Of a DNA stretch of 64,000 bases, positions 17,629 to 27,609 are shown piece by piece. The notes under the pieces were generated by a model, which ran no database searches, was not told where the DNA came from, and saw only the letters and a list, made by a program, of their open reading frames with translations. The DNA is taken from NCBI RefSeq assembly GCF_001591385.1, contig NZ_BCUU01000014.1:1-64000 (forward strand). Reading direction: 5' to 3'. Made by a program: the position numbers and the translations under genes. How positions within the stretch are numbered: position 1 is the stretch's first letter; every line of letters begins with the position of its first letter. The stretch is from Variovorax soli NBRC 106424. GTDB lineage: Bacteria; Pseudomonadota; Gammaproteobacteria; Burkholderiales; Burkholderiaceae_C.

Positions 17629-17886
17629 TCAGGCGCGCAACGACTCGATCAGGTCGATGTACTTCTGCTTGGCCTCGTCCTGGCTCAGGCCCTTGTTGGC
17701 CGTCCAGGCGTCCCACTTGGCGCGGGCCACGAAGTCGCTGAAGCTGGGCTTCTTCTCGCCGTTGTCGCCCAGCGTGGCCTGCTTGTACAGGCCATAGATC
17801 TTCAGCAGGGTGGGGTTGTCGGGCTTCTCGGACAGCAGCTTGGAGTTGGCTTCGGCGGCTTCGAATTGGCTCTGCAGGTCGGACAC
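17629..17886 (-). CDS. Acyl-CoA-binding protein (ACBP)
   Basis: Small four-helix cytoplasmic protein, 85 residues, that binds medium- and long-chain acyl-CoA esters. Signature residues are intact: LLKIYGLYKQATLGDN (the Tyr/Lys binding helix) and ARAKWDAWTANKGLSQDEAK (KWDAW motif). The start codon is GTG at 17886; no in-frame ATG stands near and a purine-rich stretch precedes it. It lies 44 bases after the TPR gene on the same strand and converges with the CoA-transferase gene. Confidence 0.93.
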   Translation of the reverse strand: MSDLQSQFEAAEANSKLLSEKPDNPTLLKIYGLYKQATLGDNGEKKPSFSDFVARAKWDAWTANKGLSQDEAKQKYIDLIESLRA

Positions 17887-17930
17887 GGGTGCGTTCTCTT
17901 TCTCTTCTTGGTGAAAGCGCAGATTGTCCT

Positions 17931-18782
17931 TCAGTCCGCCAGGCTGGCCCGGGCCAGCGCCACCTCGAGGTGCTCGCGCGCATCGACCGGAATGAAGGCC
18001 GCGGCCTGTTCGAACAGGCTTGTGGCCCGCGCGTGGTGCGACTCGCCGTGCAGCATCTGCAGGCCGTGCGCGTACTCCATCAGCCCGTTGGCCGCATGCG
18101 GATTGAGGGCCAGGCCGCGCTCGAAGAACTCGATGGCTGCTTCCGGACGCACGCCGTAGGTCATGCGGCCCACCAGGATGCCGACCTTGTCGATGACCTC
18201 GGCATGGAAGGCGCCCAGCGCCAGGTGCGCGTCGGCATGGCCGGGCTGCAACTCAATCACGCGTTCGAGCGCACCCTTGACCTTGCCACCCAGGCCCAGC
18301 GCGAGCGCCTTGGCCACGCTCACGCCCTGGCTGTAGCGGCCCAGGGCGTAGGCGTGCCAGTAGTGAGCCTGGCAGTCCTCGGGGTCTTGCTCGGCCTGCT
18401 CGGCCGCCTGGTCGGCGACCTGGCGGAACAGCATCAGCCGGGTGGATTCGCGCGGCTCCACGTAATTGGCATAGATGGCGGTGGCCCGGTTGGCCAGGGC
18501 CAGCCCGTCGCGGCCGCCCTGCTGCAGGCCGATGAAGGCAGCCTGCTCGAAATCGCCGCCGTGATAGCAGGCCCAGCCTTCCAGCAGGTCGGCGTTGGCC
18601 GTGGGCGGCTCGAAGTCGCCCTGGCCGGCATGCAAGCGCCGCCATTGGGCCAGCACGGAGGGCGCGTCGAAGCGGGGCAGGTCGGTCAGGTTGACGCGCG
18701 CCCAGTTCGAATCCCGGATGGATGCGCTGTTGTCGGCGCCTTGCTGGAAGAGCGAAAGAGGGCCGATCTTGGGTTCGGTCAT
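17931..18782 (-). CDS. TPR-like protein of unknown function
   Basis: 283 residues, cytoplasmic, alpha-helical. Helix-pair patterns of the tetratricopeptide type are visible (LLEGWACYHGGDFEQAAFIG; ALERVIELQPGHADAHLALG; AIEFFERGLALNPHAANGLM). A ribosome site (GAGG) precedes the ATG. It sits between the TetR gene (10 bases upstream) and the ACBP gene, apparently in one transcript. TPR proteins are adaptors; no partner can be named from the sequence. Confidence 0.8.
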   Translation of the reverse strand: MTEPKIGPLSLFQQGADNSASIRDSNWARVNLTDLPRFDAPSVLAQWRRLHAGQGDFEPPTANADLLEGWACYHGGDFEQAAFIGLQQGGRDGLALANRATAIYANYVEPRESTRLMLFRQVADQAAEQAEQDPEDCQAHYWHAYALGRYSQGVSVAKALALGLGGKVKGALERVIELQPGHADAHLALGAFHAEVIDKVGILVGRMTYGVRPEAAIEFFERGLALNPHAANGLMEYAHGLQMLHGESHHARATSLFEQAAAFIPVDAREHLEVALARASLAD

Positions 18783-18792
18783 GGTGCCTCGT

Positions 18793-19542
18793 TCAGGTCG
18801 GCGCCAGGGCGGCCGGTGAAGGAGAGGAGGGTGGCGAGGCAGACGAAGAGCGCTGCCCCGGATCGTTGCTTGTGGCCGCGCTGCTGCTGGCTGCGTAGGC
18901 CTCGCTGAGCGCCAGCAGGTGCTGCCGCTGCCCCGGTTCCAGGTAGGGCGCGAGCAGGCGCAGGGCGTGATAGGCGCCGCGCATGAGCGCGCCCTGGGCC
19001 TGCTGCGGCTCCAGTGCGCTGCGCGGGTCGCGGGCGTATTCGTAGTTCAGCCAGTAAGTGAGCACCACCACCATGCTGTGCGCCAGGGCGTCGACCTCGC
19101 GCGGGTCGATGGACAGCTGGCCGGCCTGGCTCATGCCGGCCACCAGCGCGCGAATGGCGCCAGCCTTGTCGGCCAGCATCTGCTGCAGCCGGGTCTCGAG
19201 GTGGCGGTTCTTGCTCAGCAGGTCGTTCAGGTCGCGATACAGGAAGCGGTAGCGCCAGATCAGCTCGAACAGGCTGTGCATGAAGAACCAGGCGTCTTCC
19301 ACGTCCTGCACGCTGCCGGCGGCCTGGAGCAGCTGGCCGAGTTCGGTCTCGTAGTCGCCGTAGAGGCGATTGACCAGTTCGTCCTTGGCGGGGTAGTGGT
19401 AGTAGAGGTTGCCGGGGCTGATGCCCAGCTCGGCCGCGATGAGCGTGGTGGAGACGTTCGGTTCGCCGAACCGGTTGAACAGGTCCAGCGAGGCTTCAAG
19501 AATGCGTTGCGCGGTGCGGCGTGGTGCCTTCCTGGTGGCCAT
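18793..19542 (-). CDS. TetR/AcrR family transcriptional regulator
   Basis: 249 residues. N-terminal helix-turn-helix, about residues 10-58 (AQRILEASLDLFNRFGEPNV ... ELGISPGNLYYHYPAKDELV), followed by a helical ligand-binding domain. The C-terminal 30 residues are a low-complexity Ser/Ala/Pro tail. I chose the ATG at 19542 because it begins the conserved part; upstream codons to 19623 add an unlikely Cys/Arg-rich sequence. It is just downstream of the phasin gene and upstream of the TPR and ACBP genes, so it may control PHA or acyl-CoA genes; that is inferred from position. Confidence 0.88.
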   Translation of the reverse strand: MATRKAPRRTAQRILEASLDLFNRFGEPNVSTTLIAAELGISPGNLYYHYPAKDELVNRLYGDYETELGQLLQAAGSVQDVEDAWFFMHSLFELIWRYRFLYRDLNDLLSKNRHLETRLQQMLADKAGAIRALVAGMSQAGQLSIDPREVDALAHSMVVVLTYWLNYEYARDPRSALEPQQAQGALMRGAYHALRLLAPYLEPGQRQHLLALSEAYAASSSAATSNDPGQRSSSASPPSSPSPAALAPT

Positions 19543-19714
19543 TGTTGTCGGGCACGCGTCGGGTGATGCGCCTTTTCCTTGTTGGTGTCTCCTGCAGGGC
19601 ACTCTAGCGCAAAGGGCGCCCAATGGGGGAGCGAGGGGAAAACCGGGCGGGAGCTGGGCATGCCGCTTGCCGGGTGTGCCCCGCGCCCGGGCTCGGGTGC
19701 AGCGTCGGCTGCCG

Positions 19715-20251
19715 CTACTGCTTCTTCCTGGCGGCGGAGGCCGATGACGCGGCCGCGCGGCGGGAAGGCTTCTTGACCAGCGCGGCGCTCTCGGCGGCCG
19801 CCGTGGTCTTGTGCGCGGTGGTCTTCTTGCGGGCGGTGGTGGCGGTGCGCCGCGCCGCCGCTCCCGCGGCCGGATGCTCCAGCTGAGCTTCGAGCGCCGC
19901 CACGCGCGCCTTCAGCGCGGCCACTTCCTGCGCCGAGGGCACGCCGAGCTTTTCCAGGGCGCGGGCCACGCGCTCTTCGAAGATGTTCTCCAGCTTGCCC
20001 CAGCCGCCGGCGGCCTTGGCGCCGAATTCGGTGGCAAAGCCGGCCATGCGGGCCTGGGCCTGGCTCAGCGATTCCTCGGCGGCCTTCTGGGTTTTCTTCT
20101 GGACGTTGGCACCGTCCTTGACCAGGGCTTCGAAGGCCTTGCTGCCTTCTTCCTGCATCTTGGCGAAGGCGCCCAGGCCGGCTAGCCAGATTTGTTGGGC
20201 GGAGTCTTTGATGCGGTCGGTGGGGTTGTCTTTGTCCTTGTCGGTGGCCAT
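19715..20251 (-). CDS. Phasin family protein (PHA granule-associated, PhaF/PhaI-like)
   Basis: 178 residues. The N-terminal two thirds are the amphipathic phasin domain (IWLAGLGAFAKMQEEGSKAF at about residues 21-40, then a coiled-coil segment FEERVARALEKLGVPSAQEV). The C-terminal third is Ala/Lys/Arg/Thr-rich and histone-H1-like (TTARKKTTAHKTTAAAES), as in PhaF proteins that coat polyhydroxyalkanoate granules and contact DNA. AGAGGACC precedes the ATG. A TetR gene follows on the same strand. It shares a 153-base divergent gap with rfbB. Confidence 0.9.
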   Translation of the reverse strand: MATDKDKDNPTDRIKDSAQQIWLAGLGAFAKMQEEGSKAFEALVKDGANVQKKTQKAAEESLSQAQARMAGFATEFGAKAAGGWGKLENIFEERVARALEKLGVPSAQEVAALKARVAALEAQLEHPAAGAAARRTATTARKKTTAHKTTAAAESAALVKKPSRRAAASSASAARKKQ

Positions 20252-20323
20252 GGCGGGTCCTCTGTGAATCGTGTCGACTTGCTACTTTAGTCGCGCCTCT
20301 GGTCCCTGGGGAGGGGCTACATC

Positions 20324-20350
20324 TTGGTACGTTTTGCCCGATGTGATAAT
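20324..20350 (+). promoter_or_regulatory. Candidate promoter of the rfbBDAC operon
   Basis: GATAAT (20345-20350) preceded by TGT makes an extended -10. TTGGTA at 20324 is a possible -35 with a short 15-base spacer. It lies 54 bases before the rfbB start in the phasin-rfbB divergent gap. No JUMPstart/ops sequence is seen here. Confidence 0.45.
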
Positions 20351-20404
20351 TCCGCGCTTCCTGTCTGGATGGCAGGCTCAAAAGAGAAAGATGAGAGAGC
20401 TCAA

Positions 20405-21484
20405 ATGATTCTGGTGACCGGCGGTGCAGGCTTCATTGGCGCCAACTTTGTGCTGGATTGGCTTGCCGAGCAGCAGGAGGGGGTGGTGAACCTCGACAAG
20501 CTGACCTATGCCGGGAATCTCGAAACGCTCGCGACCCTCAAGGACGTCAAGGCGCATGTCTTCGTTCGGGGTGATATCGGCGACAGCGCCCTCGTCGACA
20601 AGCTGCTGGCTGAGCACCAGCCGCGCGCCGTCGTCAACTTCGCGGCCGAGTCGCATGTGGACCGTTCCATTCATGGTCCGGAAGACTTCGTGCAGACCAA
20701 CGTGGTGGGCACCTTCCGTCTGCTAGAAAGTGTGCGCGGCTACTGGAATGGCCTCCCGGCGGACCGGAAGGCGGCATTTCGATTCCTGCATGTATCGACC
20801 GACGAGGTGTATGGCTCGCTCAAGACCGGCGAGCCGGCTTTCACCGAGGAGACCAAGTACGAGCCCAACAGCCCGTACTCGGCCAGCAAGGCAGCCAGCG
20901 ATCACCTCGTGCGCGCGTGGCACCACACCTACGGCCTGCCGGTTCTCACGACCAATTGCTCCAACAACTACGGGCCGTATCACTTCCCGGAGAAGCTGAT
21001 TCCGCTGATGATCGTCAATGCCTTGGCGGGCAAGCCGCTGCCGGTGTATGGCGACGGCATGCAGGTGCGCGACTGGCTTTATGTGAAGGACCATTGCAGC
21101 GCCATCCGTCGGGTGCTCGAGGCGGGGCGCCTGGGCGAGACCTACAACGTGGGCGGCTGGAACGAGAAGCCCAACATTGAGATCGTGAGGACTGTTTGCG
21201 CACTGCTCGACGAACTCAAGCCGCGAGCGGACGGGAAACCGTATTCCGAGCAGATCGCCTATGTGGTGGATCGGCCGGGCCATGACCGGCGCTATGCCAT
21301 CGATGCGCGCAAGCTCGAACGCGAGCTCGGCTGGAAGCCTGAGGAAACCTTCGAGACCGGCATTCGAAAGACAGTCGAGTGGTACCTGGCCAATGGCGAG
21401 TGGGTGCGCAACGTGCAAAGTGGCGCCTATCGCGAGTGGGTGCAGAAACACTACGCATCGTCGGCCGGAAAGGGCGCGGCATGA
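20405..21484 (+). CDS. rfbB: dTDP-glucose 4,6-dehydratase
   Basis: Converts dTDP-glucose to dTDP-4-keto-6-deoxyglucose, step 2 of dTDP-L-rhamnose synthesis. 359 residues of the extended SDR class: NAD loop [11 protein letters not shown] at the N-terminus, [19 protein letters not shown] (catalytic Thr, Asp, Glu) and YSASKAASD (Tyr-x3-Lys). [17 protein letters not shown] is typical of RmlB. GAGAGAG precedes the ATG. First gene of rfbB-D-A-C; its stop overlaps the rfbD start (ATGA). Confidence 0.97.
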   Translation: MILVTGGAGFIGANFVLDWLAEQQEGVVNLDKLTYAGNLETLATLKDVKAHVFVRGDIGDSALVDKLLAEHQPRAVVNFAAESHVDRSIHGPEDFVQTNVVGTFRLLESVRGYWNGLPADRKAAFRFLHVSTDEVYGSLKTGEPAFTEETKYEPNSPYSASKAASDHLVRAWHHTYGLPVLTTNCSNNYGPYHFPEKLIPLMIVNALAGKPLPVYGDGMQVRDWLYVKDHCSAIRRVLEAGRLGETYNVGGWNEKPNIEIVRTVCALLDELKPRADGKPYSEQIAYVVDRPGHDRRYAIDARKLERELGWKPEETFETGIRKTVEWYLANGEWVRNVQSGAYREWVQKHYASSAGKGAA

Positions 21485-22392
21485 AGCTGCTGCTGCTGGG
21501 CTGTGGAGGGCAGATCGGCTGGGAACTGCAGCGTAGCCTGGCGCCGCTTGGCGAACTGGTCGCGCTCGACCATGACAGCACCGGGCTAAAGGCGGATTTC
21601 AGCCGTCCGGAGGAGCTGGCCGATACGGTGCGCAAGGTCCGGCCGCAGGTCATCGTGAATGCCGCGGCCCACACCGCTGTCGACAAGGCCGAAAGCGAGC
21701 CTGAGCTGGCGCGCAAGATCAATGCCACTGCGCCGGGGGTGCTTGCGGACGCGGCCCGCGAAGTCGGCGCATGGATGGTCCACTATTCGACCGACTATGT
21801 CTTCGATGGCAGCGGAAGCCGGCCCTGGCGCGAAGAGGATTCGACGGGCCCTTTGAGCGTCTACGGCCAGACCAAGCTGGAAGGCGAGCAACTGATCGCA
21901 CGCAACTGCAAACGCCACCTGATCTTCCGCACCAGTTGGGTCTATGCGGCGCGCGGTGGCAATTTCGCCAAGACCATGCTGCGTCTCGGAAGCGAGCGCG
22001 ATCATCTGACGGTGATTGACGATCAGTTCGGCGCGCCGACTGGTGCCGACCTGGTGGCAGACGTGACCGCTCATGCGATTCGCGAGGTGCTGCATGATGC
22101 CGGCAAAGCGGGGCTCTATCATTTGGTGGCTGCCGGCGAGACCACGTGGAATGGATATGCGCGATTCGTGCTCGAGCAAGCGCGCGCGGCCGGGGTCGAA
22201 CTCAAGGCCTCGCCCGACACGGTCGAGGCGGTGCCCAGCAGCGCATTCCCGACGCCCGCCCGGCGCCCCCACAACTCCCGCCTGGATACGGGCAAGCTGC
22301 AGGGAGCCTTCGGCCTGACCTTGCCGCGCTGGCAGACAGGCGTGGCCCGCATGTTGCGCGAAACGCTTTTCTCCGGCACGACGACACCATGA
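21481..22392 (+). CDS. rfbD: dTDP-4-dehydrorhamnose reductase
   Basis: Final NAD(P)H-dependent step to dTDP-L-rhamnose. 303 residues: Rossmann loop [38 protein letters not shown] and YGQTKLEGE (catalytic Tyr and Lys), with the C-terminal substrate segment [13 protein letters not shown] typical of RmlD. Start and stop overlap its neighbours by 4 bases each (ATGA at 21481 and at 22389), so the operon is tightly coupled. Confidence 0.97.
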   Translation: MKLLLLGCGGQIGWELQRSLAPLGELVALDHDSTGLKADFSRPEELADTVRKVRPQVIVNAAAHTAVDKAESEPELARKINATAPGVLADAAREVGAWMVHYSTDYVFDGSGSRPWREEDSTGPLSVYGQTKLEGEQLIARNCKRHLIFRTSWVYAARGGNFAKTMLRLGSERDHLTVIDDQFGAPTGADLVADVTAHAIREVLHDAGKAGLYHLVAAGETTWNGYARFVLEQARAAGVELKASPDTVEAVPSSAFPTPARRPHNSRLDTGKLQGAFGLTLPRWQTGVARMLRETLFSGTTTP

Positions 22393-23282
22393 GCAATCCA
22401 CAACGCAAGGGCATCATCCTGGCCGGCGGCTCCGGCACCCGGCTGCATCCGGCAACGCTGGCCATCAGCAAGCAGCTCTTGCCGGTGTACGACAAGCCGA
22501 TGATCTACTATCCGCTCAGCACCCTCATGCTGGCGGGCATGCGCGACATCCTCGTCATTAGCACGCCGCAGGACACGCCGCGCTTCCAGCAGTTGCTAGG
22601 TGACGGCAGCCAGTGGGGCATCAATGTCCAGTACGCGGTGCAGCCCAGTCCCGATGGGCTAGCGCAGGCCTTCATCATTGGCGACAAGTTCATCGGCAAC
22701 AGCCCCAGCGCACTGGTGCTGGGAGACAATATCTTCTATGGCCATGACCTCGCGCCGCTACTGAAGGCTGCGGATGGCGAACCAAGCGGCGCCACGGTCT
22801 TTGCATACCACGTTCAAGACCCCGAGCGCTACGGCGTGGTGGAGTTTGACGCTCAGGGGCAAGCCAGGAGCATCGAGGAGAAGCCGCTCAATCCCAAGAG
22901 CAGCTACGCCGTCACCGGGCTGTATTTCTACGATAAGCAGGTTGTGGATATCGCCAAGGCAGTCAAGCCGAGTGCGCGGGGCGAACTGGAGATCACAGCC
23001 GTGAACCAGGCCTACCTGGAAAAGAGCCAGCTCAAGGTGCAGATCATGAAGCGTGGGTTTGCGTGGCTCGATACCGGGACGCACGAGAGCTTGCTGGAGG
23101 CCGGGCAGTTCATTGCCACGCTGGAGCATCGGCAAGGGCTGAAGATTGCGTGTCCCGAAGAGATTGCCTGGCGCAACGGCTATATCGACAGCGAACAGAT
23201 GAGCAGGCTGGCGCAACCCTTGCAGAAGAACGGGTACGGCAAGTACCTGATGCGTATCCTGGGCGAGGAATTGCACTCGTGA
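22389..23282 (+). CDS. rfbA: Glucose-1-phosphate thymidylyltransferase
   Basis: Makes dTDP-glucose from glucose-1-phosphate and dTTP, the first step of the L-rhamnose pathway. 297 residues with the nucleotidyltransferase signature [14 protein letters not shown] near residue 12, [20 protein letters not shown], the metal-binding LGDNIFYG and [15 protein letters not shown]. Usual length. It overlaps the rfbD stop and ends in a GTGA junction with rfbC. Confidence 0.97.
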   Translation: MSNPQRKGIILAGGSGTRLHPATLAISKQLLPVYDKPMIYYPLSTLMLAGMRDILVISTPQDTPRFQQLLGDGSQWGINVQYAVQPSPDGLAQAFIIGDKFIGNSPSALVLGDNIFYGHDLAPLLKAADGEPSGATVFAYHVQDPERYGVVEFDAQGQARSIEEKPLNPKSSYAVTGLYFYDKQVVDIAKAVKPSARGELEITAVNQAYLEKSQLKVQIMKRGFAWLDTGTHESLLEAGQFIATLEHRQGLKIACPEEIAWRNGYIDSEQMSRLAQPLQKNGYGKYLMRILGEELHS

Positions 23283-23827
23283 AAGTCACACCCACCGCCA
23301 TCCCCGACGTCCTGATCTTCGAGCCGAAGCTGTTCGGCGACGAGCGCGGCTTCTTCATGGAGAGCTACAACCAGAAGGTGTTCGACGCCGCCGTGGGCCG
23401 CCACGTGGAATTCGTTCAGGACAACCACTCGCGCTCCGTCAAGGGCGTACTGCGCGGCCTGCACTATCAGATCCAGCAGCCGCAGGGAAAGCTGGTGCGA
23501 GTAACGCACGGCGCGGTCTTCGATGTCGCAGTGGACATCCGCAGGTCGTCGCCGAACTTTGGCAAATGGATCGGCGTGGAGCTTTCTGCGCAAAACCAGA
23601 GGCAGTTGTGGGTGCCTGAAGGTTTCGCGCATGGATTTATAGTGACCAGCGCGTCGGCGGACTTTCTCTACAAGACGACGGATTTCTACGCGCCGGAGCA
23701 TGAGCGAGTGATCGCTTGGAACGACCCGGCGATCGCGATTCAATGGCCGGACTCTGCGTCCCTGGCGATTGTTTCAAAGAAGGACGCGAATGGTTCAGCC
23801 TTGGCGTCGGCGGATATCTTCGATTGA
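23279..23827 (+). CDS. rfbC: dTDP-4-dehydrorhamnose 3,5-epimerase
   Basis: Cupin-fold epimerase acting between RfbB and RfbD, 182 residues. [10 protein letters not shown], the catalytic-His motif [23 protein letters not shown] and VPEGFAHGF are all RmlC hallmarks. It must start at GTG 23279, inside the rfbA stop (GTGA); there is no suitable in-frame ATG. It closes the rmlBDAC operon. A second RmlC-like gene lies at 30408 and probably serves another sugar. Confidence 0.95.
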   Translation: MKVTPTAIPDVLIFEPKLFGDERGFFMESYNQKVFDAAVGRHVEFVQDNHSRSVKGVLRGLHYQIQQPQGKLVRVTHGAVFDVAVDIRRSSPNFGKWIGVELSAQNQRQLWVPEGFAHGFIVTSASADFLYKTTDFYAPEHERVIAWNDPAIAIQWPDSASLAIVSKKDANGSALASADIFD

Positions 23828-23903
23828 CGGTTGCAGCGCGTGTTTTTTCGACCAAGCGGAATTTGCTAATGAACTACAAGCAATGTGAGGGAAGGCGATA
23901 TAC

Positions 23904-25676
23904 ATGACGGTCGCGAGCGATCACACTCCGTCGGACTGTGCAGCGGGCGGGGCCGACGTTGTCTTGGCGCGGGCCATTGTCGAGCTCACCCGAGTGCGAG
24001 CGGCCTTGTCCGATCAATCCGCGGCTTCGCAGAGCAGTCTTCGAGAACTCGAAGAACGGTTGGTTTGTGTGACTGCCTCTTACGAGGCGTTGCTTTCACG
24101 CCAGGAAGACGTGGAGCGCCTGCAAAACGAACTGCAGCAGGTGCGCGCCCAACTCAATGCAACGTTGAGATCGGTTAGTTGGCGCGTAACAGCACCGATG
24201 CGTCGCATGTCTGGACGGATGCCGAACGCAGTCCGCCGTATGAAGCAATTTGTGCGTGATGACCGCAGACTGCGTAAGACCGCAAAGTGGATCTGGCACA
24301 AGCTGCGAGAAAGGGCGCGCTCCGAGCCCCTGCCGGTGACGGTAGGTCCCGGTGCAAGAACCCCCCGGCTCATCCCGGTGCGCATTGCGTCCGCCGATTG
24401 GGAGTTGCCACCAGTCGAGGATCGGCTGCGCCGGGAGGGGGGCGCTCGACGCATCCTGAACGTTGGCCATGTCTTGCCTTATCCGGTCAGGGCAGGCAAC
24501 GAGTACCGCATCTACCGTATGCTGCGCTGGCTCGCAGAGAGCGGCAGCGACCTGTTGGTCATTGTTTGCCCTTTGCCCGGTGAAGAGCCGACCCCAGCGA
24601 TGCTGGCTCAGGCGGCCACCGTATTCCCCCAGTTGATGGTCTGTTTCAGAACGGGCGAGGTTCATCACAACTTGCCTGACGAGTCTCCGCTATTGGGGGC
24701 GCTAGTCTCCAGTGGCGGACGCGACATTCCGACCGCACTCTCCGAAACAGGCGAACGGACCGCGCGGCAGGCGGAACTGCTCAACATCGCTCGCACCTAC
24801 TGTCCAGACGCATTGGTCGAACTGCTCCAGGCGATTGATGACAGCTGGCGTCCGCAAGCGCTTCTTGCCGAATACGTGTTCATGACACGTCCGTTCCCAA
24901 TTCTTCGTCGCGAACTGCAGAAGATCGTCGACACTCACGATGTCTTTTCGACCATGGCAGAAAAGGTGCGTGCGTATGGGATCGACCAAGTATTGCGGAT
25001 GGAGGCGGCGGAAGAGGCGGAGTTCCTGCTGCGGTCTGATGTGGTGATCGGCATCCAGCCTGAAGAGACTGGTGAACTGCGTCGCCTTGTGCCGAGTCGG
25101 CGCGTTGTCACTGCAGGCGTGGATTTCCCTGTTGAGCCAAGGCTCCAACTGGCAGATCCGAGCCGCGTCGTGCTGCTGGTTGCGTCGGGCAACCCGATGA
25201 ATGTCAAGGGCCTGCGAGACTTCCTTCGGTTTTGCTGGCCCATGGTTCTTGATCAGGTTGCCGATGCCGAGCTTCGCGTCGTTGGGAGCGTTGGGGCGGC
25301 CATCGAAGTCGTCCCCCCGGGCGTTCGCATGCTCGGAAGAATTCCTGATCTTGCCCAGGCATATTCGGACGCGCAGGTAGTTATCAATCCGGCGGTTGCG
25401 GGGACCGGGCTGAAGATTAAGACTGTCGAAGCGCTGGCTCAATTGCGGCCGATCGTGTGCTTTCCAGCGGGAGTGGAGGGGGTCATCCCGGAGGCGCGGC
25501 AGTTTTGCCATGTCGTGACCAACTGGTACGAATTCTCCAAGCGCTTGAGCCAACTGCTGCTTGTCCCGCCAACGAAAGCGGACACTGAGAGCTACGGAAG
25601 GATGCTTGCGAACTTGCTCGCACCGAATCGAATCTATGCGGAACTTGATGCAGCCCTCAATGAAGAGAAACGATGA
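23904..25676 (+). CDS. Glycosyltransferase, GT4-type, with N-terminal coiled coil
   Basis: 590 residues. Residues about 20-90 form a coiled coil (RELEERLVCVTASYEALLSR, then QEDVERLQNELQQVRAQLNA), followed by a basic motif SVSWRVTAPMRRM. The catalytic part (about 180-580) is a GT-B fold starting ILNVGHVLPYPVRAGNEYR, with C-terminal donor site VAGTGLKIKTVEALAQLRPI and a conserved Glu in KTVEA. Probably cytoplasmic and membrane-associated, adding a sugar to the O-antigen repeat. GGAAGG precedes the ATG. It begins 76 bases after rfbC, and its codon use is less G+C-rich than upstream. Donor and acceptor unknown. Confidence 0.85.
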   Translation: MTVASDHTPSDCAAGGADVVLARAIVELTRVRAALSDQSAASQSSLRELEERLVCVTASYEALLSRQEDVERLQNELQQVRAQLNATLRSVSWRVTAPMRRMSGRMPNAVRRMKQFVRDDRRLRKTAKWIWHKLRERARSEPLPVTVGPGARTPRLIPVRIASADWELPPVEDRLRREGGARRILNVGHVLPYPVRAGNEYRIYRMLRWLAESGSDLLVIVCPLPGEEPTPAMLAQAATVFPQLMVCFRTGEVHHNLPDESPLLGALVSSGGRDIPTALSETGERTARQAELLNIARTYCPDALVELLQAIDDSWRPQALLAEYVFMTRPFPILRRELQKIVDTHDVFSTMAEKVRAYGIDQVLRMEAAEEAEFLLRSDVVIGIQPEETGELRRLVPSRRVVTAGVDFPVEPRLQLADPSRVVLLVASGNPMNVKGLRDFLRFCWPMVLDQVADAELRVVGSVGAAIEVVPPGVRMLGRIPDLAQAYSDAQVVINPAVAGTGLKIKTVEALAQLRPIVCFPAGVEGVIPEARQFCHVVTNWYEFSKRLSQLLLVPPTKADTESYGRMLANLLAPNRIYAELDAALNEEKR

Positions 25677-27609
25677 ATGCTTGACTCGGACCGAAACCGC
25701 TCATGAGATCGAGCCGTACGATGTCTTCGTAGATCTGTCGCAATGGGATGGCGGTGCCGACGCCCTGCTTCGCCATGCCGAGTTCCTGTTGACAGGGTGC
25801 GGACACGGTGCGGCTGCGGGAGCGGTGTTCATCGTCCCCCCGCCTCACGTCAAAATTGGAAGTGAGGCGGAAATCTGGCTGACGGGTGTCACTCCGGCGG
25901 CCGCGCTTTCACGGGCAGTGCTGCATGCCGCAACTCATCGCAGGCACCTGCTGGTCTTGCTTGGATCAGTCTTGCCGCCGAACGAATCAGTAATGGAACT
26001 GGTCCGCGTGTTTCGCCGGGACCCGCATTTCGGTAGCGCTCAGCCGCGATTTGCAAGTTCGCTGGACGATTCCATTTGCCCGTTCCCGACAAAGGCCGGG
26101 CGCTCTATTGCAGCAGGATTCACATCCAGGGCCGCCTTGCCGCATCTGCCACAAGTTTCCATTCTTCCGGAACTGGTTGCAGCCTGCCAATTGTTGCGCC
26201 GGGAAGTGGTCGAAGCTTGGTCATGGACCTGCGATGCTTCGGCGGCCGGCGCTGCCCTTACGTTTGGTCTGGTGCAAGCGCGTCGCCGCGGATTTCGTTG
26301 CATTGCTTTGAATCACGCCACTGTTTCGCTTCCAGTCGCTCCAGCCAAGGCCGAGATCGGCCTATTGCACGACTGGAAGCTGGCATATCCGCCGCTATCG
26401 AATGAAGAGTACTTCGCGATCATCGACAAGTATCCCGACCATGCGATAGCCGAATGGGGGCTTGACGACCGTTTCGAGCGGCGCCTCGAGGCAGTCTGGA
26501 GCGCTGCCTATCCGCACGGTGGCGAGTCGCGACGGCTCTTGATCGATTGTCGAGGCTTGTCACCGATCCACAACGGAACTTCCGAGTGTGTTCTGGGCCT
26601 GCTGGACGGCTTGCGCCAACTAGCGACCAAGTGGAAAGTTGACATACAAAGCGATCTAAATGCGGCTGAGTTTCACAGTCTGACTACGCGGTACCCCGAG
26701 TTCGCACATGTCCATGGTGACGTCCGTTCAAACTATGCGGCCGCCTTCGTTCCCAATCAACCATGGGGAATGCAGCGCATCGCGGAGTTGCACAATCACG
26801 CAGCAGTCATCGTTTTCAATATGCTCGACACCATCGGATGGGACATCGTTTATTCGGCGCCCCATGATATCGGCCGGACCTGGCGCTCCATGGCAAGGCA
26901 TTCGGACGGTATTGCCTACATATCGGCGTATTCGCGAGATCGATTCAGAACACGCTTTCAGGTGGGTCGGGAAGTCAGCGAGCGAGTTATCCACTTGAGC
27001 TTGGCCGCCGAGGACTATGTGCGGCTCGCGAGCGCGGACAGAACTTCCGTTTCGGAAGACTACGTGCTTCTATTTGGGAATTCGTACGATCACAAGGATG
27101 TGGATCGCACTTTGGCATTGCTTCTCGATGCCTTCCCCTTGCAGGACTTTGTGGTGTTGGGGGGGCGTGACAATCCGAACTCTCGTGTCAAGGTTGTTCC
27201 CAGTGGAAGCCTGCCTGAAATGGAGATCCACCTGCTCGTCGCAGCGTCCAGGGCGATCGTCTACCCATCCTTTTACGAAGGCTTCGGCTTGCCGGTCGTA
27301 CAGGCGCTTTCCTATGGCAAACCGGTCATCGTAAGAAGATCCGAGCTTTGGCAGGAACTGATTGCTCGATCCAACTTGCCCGGACGGCTTCACGAGTTCG
27401 AGGACACGGTCTCGCTGGTGCGTGCCCTGGGGAGCGTCCTAGAAGCACCTGCGGCGGAGCGAGAAGTCGATGCGCGCGAAAATGGTGACGAGAATGGCTG
27501 GCGCAGATGTGCGGCGGAATCGATCGCATTTGTGGAACAGTGCCTTCGCAGAATCACTGTTGAGAAATGGCGCGAACGGGACGATGCCCTCGGAGTGGCG
27601 CATTCATGA
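25660..27609 (+). CDS. Two-domain glycosyltransferase: degenerate GT2-like N-terminus + GT4
   Basis: About 649 residues. The C-terminal part (about 290-620) is a GT4 enzyme: LLIDCRGLSPIHNGTSECVL, GIAYISAYSRDRFR, the E-x7-E site in YEGFGLPVVQALSYGKPVI. The N-terminal 270 residues resemble a GT-A/GT2 fold (LLVLLGSVLPPNESVMELVR; ACQLLRREVVEAW), but the metal-binding Asp-x-Asp expected after LLVLL is absent, so this half looks non-catalytic. The start is uncertain: ATG 25660 overlaps the previous gene by 17 bases, and ATGs at 25648 and 25636 are in frame. Its stop overlaps the next gene's ATG (ATGA, 27606). Confidence 0.8.
   Translation: MKRNDECLTRTETAHEIEPYDVFVDLSQWDGGADALLRHAEFLLTGCGHGAAAGAVFIVPPPHVKIGSEAEIWLTGVTPAAALSRAVLHAATHRRHLLVLLGSVLPPNESVMELVRVFRRDPHFGSAQPRFASSLDDSICPFPTKAGRSIAAGFTSRAALPHLPQVSILPELVAACQLLRREVVEAWSWTCDASAAGAALTFGLVQARRRGFRCIALNHATVSLPVAPAKAEIGLLHDWKLAYPPLSNEEYFAIIDKYPDHAIAEWGLDDRFERRLEAVWSAAYPHGGESRRLLIDCRGLSPIHNGTSECVLGLLDGLRQLATKWKVDIQSDLNAAEFHSLTTRYPEFAHVHGDVRSNYAAAFVPNQPWGMQRIAELHNHAAVIVFNMLDTIGWDIVYSAPHDIGRTWRSMARHSDGIAYISAYSRDRFRTRFQVGREVSERVIHLSLAAEDYVRLASADRTSVSEDYVLLFGNSYDHKDVDRTLALLLDAFPLQDFVVLGGRDNPNSRVKVVPSGSLPEMEIHLLVAASRAIVYPSFYEGFGLPVVQALSYGKPVIVRRSELWQELIARSNLPGRLHEFEDTVSLVRALGSVLEAPAAEREVDARENGDENGWRRCAAESIAFVEQCLRRITVEKWRERDDALGVAHS

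Noticed and set aside
20252-20404. JUMPstart/ops element for RfaH control of the polysaccharide cluster
   Set aside because: No ggcggtag-like sequence is present before rfbB.
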